From Saccharobesus litoralis (GTDB taxonomy: Bacteria; Pseudomonadota; Gammaproteobacteria; Enterobacterales; Alteromonadaceae), in NCBI RefSeq assembly GCF_003063625.1, contig NZ_CP026604.1, positions 3,202,065 through 3,266,064 of the forward strand: 64,000 nucleotides of DNA. Direction: 5' to 3'. Shown here in pieces: positions 59,109-64,000 of the stretch. The position numbers and the translations under genes are program-made. Position 1 is the stretch's first letter, and each line of letters starts with the position of its first letter. The notes below the pieces were generated by a model. That model saw only the letters and a program-made list of their open reading frames with translations, had not been told where the DNA came from and searched no databases.

Positions 59109-59951
59109 TTATATAAAATTTAGCGGTTGCCAGTTTTGCGTCGCTAATGTTAGCAATTTGTCAGGCGGAACTTGCTGGTATTCATCCAAAATGGGTTGCT
59201 TAAGAAATCTTAACGCATTAACTAATAGTTGGCTTTTTTCAGCTAAGCTAACGGCAGGCGCGTGGTTTTGTTTGCTTAATTTTCGACCATCTTCAGCCAT
59301 TACTAGAGGAATGTGGCAGTAGGTGGGAGGTGTTTTATGTAATTGATGAAATAGGACTATTTGCCAAAAGGTTGTTTCGAGAATGTCTTGTCCGCGCACA
59401 ACATGAGTGACGCCTTGTTCAATATCATCGAGTACTACGGCTAATTGATATGCAAATAAACCATCACGCCGGTGGATCAAAAAGTCTTCACTAAATTTAG
59501 TATTTTTCGCTATTTGTTTACCGAGAAAACCATCGTTAAATTGCTGAATGGGTGAATGATTAAGAAAACGCACGGCATTGCCGCTTATCGGTAAGTTGGC
59601 TGTAAGGCAATGCTGATCATATTGACCACTCAAGCTTTTTAAGCGTCGCCGAGTGCAGCTGCAGGCATATGCCTGCTTTGTGGCTAACCAATCATTTAAT
59701 TGTGTTAAATAAGCTTGATTGCGCTGGCTTTGATAAAAAACACTATCGTCCCAATGTAACCCTAGGCTATCTAAAGTAAACAGTATGCTATCGGCGGCAC
59801 CTTTAGGTTCGCGTGGGGGATCGATATCCTCAATACGGACAAGCCATTTTCCATGGTTGGCTTTGGCATCTAAGTAACTCGCAAGGGCTGCGACAATTGA
59901 ACCAAAGTGCAAAGGACCAGAAGGTGAAGGGGCAAAACGACCAATGTACAT
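59109..59951 (-). CDS. gluQ: Glutamyl-Q tRNA(Asp) synthetase
   Basis: This 280-residue paralogue of the GluRS catalytic domain, also called YadB, lacks the anticodon-binding domain. It attaches glutamate to queuosine in tRNA-Asp. The HIGH-like GRFAPSPSGPLHFGSIVAALASYLDA, zinc cysteines near YACSCTRRRL and the KMSKS-like GRKLSKQNHA are present. It lies between dksA and pcnB, as in many gammaproteobacteria. Confidence 0.96.
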   Translation of the reverse strand: MYIGRFAPSPSGPLHFGSIVAALASYLDAKANHGKWLVRIEDIDPPREPKGAADSILFTLDSLGLHWDDSVFYQSQRNQAYLTQLNDWLATKQAYACSCTRRRLKSLSGQYDQHCLTANLPISGNAVRFLNHSPIQQFNDGFLGKQIAKNTKFSEDFLIHRRDGLFAYQLAVVLDDIEQGVTHVVRGQDILETTFWQIVLFHQLHKTPPTYCHIPLVMAEDGRKLSKQNHAPAVSLAEKSQLLVNALRFLKQPILDEYQQVPPDKLLTLATQNWQPLNFI

Positions 59952-59970
59952 AAGCTAATAAATGCAAACA

Positions 59971-59997
59971 AAAAAGCTTCGCATAGCGAAGCTTTTT
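59971..59997. terminator. dksA terminator
   Basis: AAAAAGCTTCGC / GCGAAGCTTTTT with loop ATA, between dksA and gluQ. The minus-strand T-run serves dksA; some readthrough to gluQ is likely given the conserved gene order. Confidence 0.88.
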
Positions 59998-60023
59998 ATA
60001 TTAATAAAGGAGCATATTTTTGA

Positions 60024-60473
60024 TTAACCCGCTAACTGTTTCTCTTTTATTTCAGCTAAGGTTTTACAATCAATACATAAATCAGCTGTCGGACGTGCTT
60101 CTAAACGACGGATACCGATTTCAATGCCACACTCTTTACAGAAACCGAATTCGTCTTCTTCGATTAGCTGTAATGTTTTCTCAATTTTTTTGATCAGTTT
60201 GCGCTCGCGGTCACGGGCTCGCAATTCTAAACTGAACTCTTCTTCTTGAGCTGCACGATCGACAGGATCTGGGAAGTTAGCTGCTTCATCTTGCATATGG
60301 CTCATGGTTTTGTCTACTTCTTGACGAAGTTGGCTGCGCCATGCTGCTAAAATCTTTTTAAAATGCTCAAGTTGAGCTGGACCCATGTATTCTTCGCCTG
60401 GCTGCTCTTTATATGGCTCTAGGCCAGCGATAGCCATAATACCTAATGATTTTTTTTCTGTGCCAGTAGGCAT
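60024..60473 (-). CDS. dksA: RNA polymerase-binding transcription factor DksA
   Basis: This 149-residue factor acts with ppGpp at rRNA and amino-acid promoters. The coiled-coil tip acidic residues are in [14 protein letters not shown] and the zinc finger is [25 protein letters not shown] in two CxxC pairs. The length is normal. The rrn promoters at 43.8-44 kb have the GC-rich discriminators on which it would act. Confidence 0.98.
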   Translation of the reverse strand: MPTGTEKKSLGIMAIAGLEPYKEQPGEEYMGPAQLEHFKKILAAWRSQLRQEVDKTMSHMQDEAANFPDPVDRAAQEEEFSLELRARDRERKLIKKIEKTLQLIEEDEFGFCKECGIEIGIRRLEARPTADLCIDCKTLAEIKEKQLAG

Positions 60474-60756
60474 AATTCCGATTCTCCTAATTGCTTTGTC
60501 GTTAATAACAAAGCAAACGCTGTTAGCATATTACTTGCTTGAGATTGTTGTTTGTGCGTGCAGCACCTAATAAACGCAAATATGGAGACAAGATAATAAA
60601 ACTCAACCCCATAAATAGTTTTTGATTAAAAAATTAATCAATCAAGCATTTGTATTAAAAAGCTGGCTATCTATAGCAGAAAGGTTTTTGGGGTGCAATT
60701 TATTTTTTAACAATTTGTTAATATTTGCAGGTGAGGAAGGGGATTATTGCAAGTAC
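60474..60756. other. dksA upstream region
   Basis: About 280 bases of AT-rich sequence holding the leftward dksA promoter. I see no gene. It ends at the terminator of the first Csr-like RNA. Confidence 0.4.
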
Positions 60757-61003
60757 AAATAAAAAACGCCCGTAAACGGGCGTTTTGATAAACGGTTAGC
60801 TGCTTTTATTCCTTAATAGAGGATCCTACCTCTAGCTCCATGCATTAATCATCCTGACTAATTTCGCGTCTTGCTTGTCCTTACATCCTTGTCTCCAATC
60901 TTCCTGATTAAGAGAGCTGTCCTTCATTTTTTCGCACCAACCCTGTGCTTACTTCCTGTATTCTGTTATCACTCTCCTTGAGCGACCAGTTCCTTTTCAG
61001 AAG
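60757..61003 (-). ncRNA. CsrB/CsrC-like CsrA-sequestering small RNA, copy 1
   Basis: A minus-strand RNA of about 250 nt is inferred. It has about 12 GGA motifs, many as AGGA, with AGAGG-TAGGAT-CCTCT (60828-60843) placing AGGA in a hairpin loop. A strong intrinsic terminator with a T-run (60763-60786) ends it. A GacA-type box is centred about 180 bases upstream of the inferred start, which aligns with copies 2 and 3 (AATCATC.TC.GAAAAGG). Such RNAs titrate CsrA. There is no protein-coding frame. Confidence 0.8.
60763..60786 (-). terminator. Terminator of Csr-like RNA copy 1
   Basis: AAAACGCCCGT / ACGGGCGTTTT hairpin followed, on the minus strand, by TTTTTTATTTG. No protein gene ends nearby, so it belongs to the small RNA. 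Confidence 0.9.
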
Positions 61004-61175
61004 ATGATTTAATAATAGCTTGTGGTTGAATTACTGCAATTGCTTAAAACAAACAATAAATGTACTTTTTGAGAGGAGTGGATAATGGAGGTGGTTAAAA
61101 GTTGTTTTATATCAATGGCATAGAATATGTTATAGGTAATTGACGGGTGGTCAAAACCACTGTTTCCTACAGTAT

Positions 61176-61193
61176 TGTAAGATATATCGCACA
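61176..61193. promoter_or_regulatory. GacA/UvrY-type box of copy 1
   Basis: TGTAAGATATATCGCACA has a perfect left half and a 4/6 right half of TGTAAG-N6-CTTACA. It is centred about 180 bases from the inferred RNA start, like the other two boxes. Its right half overlaps a hairpin (CGCACACG...CGTGTGCG) downstream of yceI. Confidence 0.65.
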
Positions 61194-61224
61194 CGTTTTG
61201 TTGTTAAAACGTCGTACGTGTGCG
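61188..61224 (-). terminator. Hairpin downstream of yceI
   Basis: CGCACACG (61188-61195) pairs with CGTGTGCG (61217-61224) around an inner CGTTTT/AAAACG stem. It lies 20-55 bases after the yceI stop on the minus strand. It lacks a proper T-run, so termination is possible but not certain. Confidence 0.5.
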
Positions 61225-61242
61225 GATATTAGTCAGAAAAGA

Positions 61243-61818
61243 TTATTTTTTAATCCCCTCTATATTCAATGTAATAAAAATATTGGCTGACGCAGGACCG
61301 AGATCGTATGTCATATCGTAATCTGCTAGTTTAAATTCTGTTGTACCTGTAAACCCGACACGGTATCCGCCCCATGGGTCTTTGCCTTCGCCCACTTTTT
61401 CAGCATTGATCACAATAGGTTTGGTGACACCATGCAAAGTGAAGTCGCCATATACTTTGAGTTTACCGTTACCTAGGTCTTCGATTTTACTGCTATTAAA
61501 TTTGGATTCTTTAAAGTAGTTAACAGCAAGAAAGTCTCGACCTCTAAGGTGCTTATCTCGTTCTGCGTGGTTAGAGTCGATACTGGCAGGGTCGATAGTA
61601 ACTGATATTTTCGCTTGCTCAGGGTTAGCAGCGTCATAACTGAAGTCACCTTCAAAGCGATTAAAACGTCCGGTCAGCCAACTATAGCCTAAATGCTTTA
61701 TTTTAAATTCAATTGATGCATGCGCGCCACGTGTATCTATTTTATAGTCAGCAGCTTGTGCAGTACTGAAAATAGATGTTCCTAATGCCAACACACTGGC
61801 GATAATGGTTTTATTCAT
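61243..61818 (-). CDS. yceI: YceI family periplasmic protein
   Basis: A 191-residue protein with a signal peptide (about 1-22, ending AQAAD) and the YceI lipocalin-like beta-barrel: YKIDTRGAHASIEFKIKHLGYSWLTGRF, HLRGRDFLAVNYFKESKF and GDFTLHGVTKPI. The family binds polyisoprenoids and is induced by base in E. coli. It lies 13 bases after a cytochrome b561 gene, a conserved pairing that suggests an isoprenoid-quinone link. Confidence 0.95.
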   Translation of the reverse strand: MNKTIIASVLALGTSIFSTAQAADYKIDTRGAHASIEFKIKHLGYSWLTGRFNRFEGDFSYDAANPEQAKISVTIDPASIDSNHAERDKHLRGRDFLAVNYFKESKFNSSKIEDLGNGKLKVYGDFTLHGVTKPIVINAEKVGEGKDPWGGYRVGFTGTTEFKLADYDMTYDLGPASANIFITLNIEGIKK

Positions 61819-61831
61819 AGTGGTTTTTCCT

Positions 61832-62353
61832 TTATAACATACGTTTAAGGGTGTCGTTACGGTTAATAAAATGGTGCTTTAATGCGGCTAAAGCATGCAC
61901 AATAGCAAGACTAATTATGCTGTAAGCTAGATATTCATGAACTAAACCAGCCAGTTCAGCTTGGCTTTCTCCTTGGCTTAATAGTGCTGGAATGTCAATC
62001 AAACCAAAAATAGAGATAGCTCTACCGTCGGCGGTTGAAATTAAGTAACCTGAAACGAGTAAGCAGAATATCAGTAAGTAAAGAAGGCAATGAGTGCCTT
62101 TTGCGATGAGTACTTGCCATTTTGCAATATCGGGCGAGAGCGTGAGTTTACGGTGTTGAGTTATGTTAATTAGTCGGATGACTGTGATTAGCAAGAGTAG
62201 CATACCTAGGCTTTTATGAATATCAGGCGCTGTTTTATACCAGTCGTGATAATAATTGAGATCAACCATCCAAGTGCCTAGAGCAAACAGGCTTAATAGG
62301 ATTATCGCACTTAGCCAATGCAATATGCGGGTTAAAATTGAGTATTTAGTCAT
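61832..62353 (-). CDS. Cytochrome b561
   Basis: About 173 residues with four membrane helices. Haem-ligating His candidates are in RILHWLSAIILL, DIHKSLGMLLLL, LVHEYLAYSII and IVHALAALKHHF. It probably passes electrons between the quinone pool and periplasmic partners. ATG 62353 is preferred over the TTG six codons upstream. It is the first gene of a b561-yceI pair. Confidence 0.93.
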   Translation of the reverse strand: MTKYSILTRILHWLSAIILLSLFALGTWMVDLNYYHDWYKTAPDIHKSLGMLLLLITVIRLINITQHRKLTLSPDIAKWQVLIAKGTHCLLYLLIFCLLVSGYLISTADGRAISIFGLIDIPALLSQGESQAELAGLVHEYLAYSIISLAIVHALAALKHHFINRNDTLKRML

Positions 62354-62495
62354 GCCTACCGATTGCCGCAAATAATTTAATCAAAACTATATACGATTAA
62401 ATCGGTAAAAAAGTGCAATGTATAGTTTAAATTTTTGATTTAATTACATATATGGTTATATCACTGCGGCAGCGTGAATGATGGGGTGTTATCTT
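62354..62495. other. Promoter region of b561-yceI
   Basis: AT-rich spacer ending where the second Csr-like RNA terminates. TATAGTTTAAATTTTTGA near 62423 may hold promoter elements, but none is clear. Confidence 0.35.
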
Positions 62496-62879
62496 TAAAG
62501 AGGAGGCGCGTTCATCATACCTGATGTAAAATCCGTGTTTAACGCGCTTAATAAATGTATTTGTATCGTCCTAATACTTCTTCCATGATACTCCTTTATG
62601 CAACCTTGCTTCTGTCTTCCTATGACTAAATCCTTATCCCAATCCTTCTTTTCATGTTGTCCTTTTGCTCAAACTCCTTGAGTATTCCGTTAAGCTGTCC
62701 TGCTTCTACATTCCATTGCTTAATCCAACTGTATCCTAGTCAATCCTGACTTTGTCCATTATTTCCTGAGCTTCCTGCTAAAGCCTTTCCTAGGCTGTAT
62801 CCTGCTTTGTCCTGAATTTATTACCTTATTACCAAACCGTGTCTTACTTCCTCAAATGCCGTCCTAGCACCTTTTCGAC
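62496..62879 (-). ncRNA. CsrB-like CsrA-sequestering small RNA, copy 2
   Basis: A minus-strand RNA of about 385 nt is inferred. Its 5' end (GTCGAAAAGGTGCTAGGA) is shared with copy 3 and resembles the GTCGA start of E. coli CsrB. I count about 24 GGA motifs, spaced roughly every 15 bases, some in loops such as AGCC-TAGGAAA-GGCT (62782-62796) and CTCAA-GGAGT-TTGAG. The 3' end is a GCGCGTT/AACGCGC stem (62506-62547) enclosing a CATCA/TGATG hairpin. A GacA-type box lies about 180 bases upstream. No protein frame is credible. Confidence 0.88.
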
Positions 62880-63269
62880 GATGATTAGTGTATTAAATTC
62901 GTTTTTTATTGCCATCATGTTTAATCAATAAAAATAGTCGTCATTAAGGTTTCATAATTTAAATTGGCAGATAAGGTAATGAAATAAAAGGCTATTTTAA
63001 ATTTTTTATGGTGTGGGACGTCAGATCTTTCCCGATTTTCCTACGTAAATGTGAGATATTTCTTACATTGCTACCTGCATATAACGCAATTGGTAATATT
63101 TTACCGCGTTAATAGCAATATCAACTATGTGATTTTAAAAATTCAGATGACTAAAGGTAAGTTATAAACAAACTGTAGTGACTCGGAAAATGAGTCATTG
63201 GAGGAAATCATTAGCAATGAAAGGGGATAAACACAATGTGAAATGAAAATGATAGAAATGAGGTAGCTT
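62880..63269. promoter_or_regulatory. Regulatory region between Csr-like RNA copies 2 and 3
   Basis: About 390 bases without a gene. It holds the copy 2 promoter: a TACACT -10 seven bases before the inferred start, no good -35 (which suggests activator dependence) and the GacA box at 63050. The AT-rich interval could be bent by IHF, as in Pseudomonas and E. coli counterparts; that part is inference. Confidence 0.6.
63050..63067. promoter_or_regulatory. GacA/UvrY-type box of copy 2
   Basis: TGTGAGATATTTCTTACA is an 18-bp inverted repeat matching TGTAAG-N6-CTTACA at 11 of 12 positions. It is almost identical to the box of copy 3 and centred about 179 bases upstream of the inferred RNA start. 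Confidence 0.85.
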
Positions 63270-63678
63270 ATATTGAGGCGCGCTCATCAACCTTGATGAA
63301 AAATATCCTGTATATACGCGCTAACTCAAAAAGCCCTTATGTTACATCCTATAACGAAACAGCAGCCATGCTGTCACCATTGTTATCCATTCGTGTCCTT
63401 GACGCATCCAATGCTTGGTTTCTTGTTCTATCCTGTTAACAATGACTGGTCATCCAAACCAGACCCCATCCATATCGGTTTTTTGTCCGTGGTTTGCTTC
63501 ATGCAAACATTTTCCTTTTGCTTTCCTAGCGATTGCATCCTGCAATTACCTTCCTTGTTGTTCCATTTTTCCCTACTGTCCTTAGCTAACCGCTTCCTAC
63601 GGTTGTTCCTATTCCTGTTACCTAATTTTTCCTTAATGCCGATTGTCCTTGAATTGCTTTCCTAGCACCGTTTCGACA
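63270..63678 (-). ncRNA. CsrB-like CsrA-sequestering small RNA, copy 3
   Basis: A minus-strand RNA of about 405 nt is inferred. It starts GTCGAAACGGTGCTAGGA and carries about 22 GGA motifs. Loop examples are ATTGC-AGGAT-GCAAT (63532-63546) and two copies of GCT-AGGAA-AGC (63520-63530 and near 63656). The 3' region repeats the copy 2 design, with a GCGCG/CGCGC stem (63278-63321) around a CATCAAGGTTGATG palindrome. A GacA-type box lies about 180 bases upstream. A 108-codon frame on the opposite strand (63339-63665) is an artefact of the TCC-rich composition. Confidence 0.88.
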
Positions 63679-64000
63679 TGAATAAGTCTATGTTATTGAA
63701 ACTTTTTTACTAGGCCACCATAACCAAAAAATAGTGATTGTATCATTAGTGTTTTGAAATAAATCAACGTAAGTTTATGTAAAATATAGTTATTTTTTGT
63801 TTTGTGTAGTTAAATTCAAGTTGAATTAACCTAGTTATCTTACGATTTTGTGAGATATTACTTACAAAGGGTTGGGATAAAATATATGCATCACTCAAAT
63901 TTAGTGTTTAGGTTCTAAGCGGAAGCTATTTAAAATTTGGTATTTACTTCCATCAGAATTTGGTTGTGATTGATACAAATGAAATTGATTAACAGACCAA
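63679..64000. promoter_or_regulatory. Upstream region of Csr-like RNA copy 3
   Basis: No gene visible to the window end. It contains the TAGACT -10 of copy 3 just before its start, AT-rich sequence and the GacA box at 63849. Confidence 0.6.
63849..63866. promoter_or_regulatory. GacA/UvrY-type box of copy 3
   Basis: TGTGAGATATTACTTACA matches TGTAAG-N6-CTTACA at 11 of 12 positions and is centred about 180 bases upstream of the inferred RNA start. Confidence 0.85.

Noticed and set aside
59971-59997. Treating the hairpin between dksA and gluQ as a small RNA
   Set aside because: It is a simple terminator stem with runs of A and T at the dksA 3' end; nothing more is needed to explain it.
63339-63665. 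108-codon plus-strand frame rich in Cys, Phe and Leu
   Set aside because: It lies entirely antisense to the Csr-like RNA copy 3; its length comes from the TCC-rich composition, it has no ribosome site and its residue pattern is not protein-like.

Overview
The window looks like a chromosomal segment of a marine gammaproteobacterium of the order Alteromonadales, probably Alteromonadaceae or a close relative. The 16S rRNA gene, the rrn operon with tRNA-Ile and tRNA-Ala in its spacer, the AT-rich base composition and the set of housekeeping genes (hemL, pyrB, erpA, rplY, pth, ychF, panBC, folK, pcnB, gluQ, dksA) all fit. Naming a genus from reading alone would be a guess.

Layout. 1-7.5 kb: a delta-60-repeat propeller-like protein (5' partial), then a metallo-hydrolase, a CHASE2 adenylate/guanylate cyclase and a GAF/HD-GYP phosphodiesterase, forming a nucleotide-second-messenger group. 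7.5-15.4 kb: small unknown proteins, a DUF445 protein, hemL, pyrB, hemJ, a ClC transporter, a DUF6776-like protein and erpA. 15.4-19.6 kb: a group II intron (probably class C) whose reverse transcriptase is cut by an IS66-family element with a perfect 8-bp target duplication. 20-24.3 kb: an RND efflux pair behind a palindromic operator. 24.3-31.4 kb: MOSC and DUF2797 proteins, a minimal Wzc/Wza/outer-membrane-barrel set and an oxidoreductase. 31.5-34.6 kb: a tightly packed four-gene operon of dGTPase, DNA-pol-beta-type nucleotidyltransferase, Cys-rich membrane protein and thioredoxin-like protein. 34.9-40.4 kb: a helical protein with a CheZ-like DxxxQ motif, a CpxA/CpxR-like pair with a perfect CpxR box, and a response regulator/PP2C/kinase protein with its STAS partner. 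40.6-43.6 kb: rplY-pth-ychF and a membrane-anchored RRM protein. 43.8-49.6 kb: a complete rrn operon with tandem promoters. 49.7-55 kb: the SOS mutasome imuA-imuB-dnaE2 under a perfect LexA box. 55.4-60.5 kb: panC-panB-folK-pcnB-gluQ-dksA. 60.7-64 kb: yceI and a cytochrome b561 gene set among three CsrB-like small RNA genes.

The strongest finding is at the right end. Three minus-strand stretches without genes (about 60757-61003, 62496-62879 and 63270-63678) carry about 12, 24 and 22 GGA motifs, several in hairpin loops. Copies 2 and 3 share a GTCGAAA-type 5' start and a GCGCG-stem 3' end. Each copy has an 18-bp GacA/UvrY-type box (TGTAAG-N6-CTTACA variants) centred about 180 bp upstream of its inferred start. 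This is the architecture of Csr/Rsm sponge RNAs that titrate CsrA, here as a three-member set.

A second candidate system is the dGTPase-nucleotidyltransferase-Cys-rich-thioredoxin operon. dGTPases of this superfamily are known to act in anti-phage nucleotide depletion, but the partner genes here are not ones I recognise from a described system.
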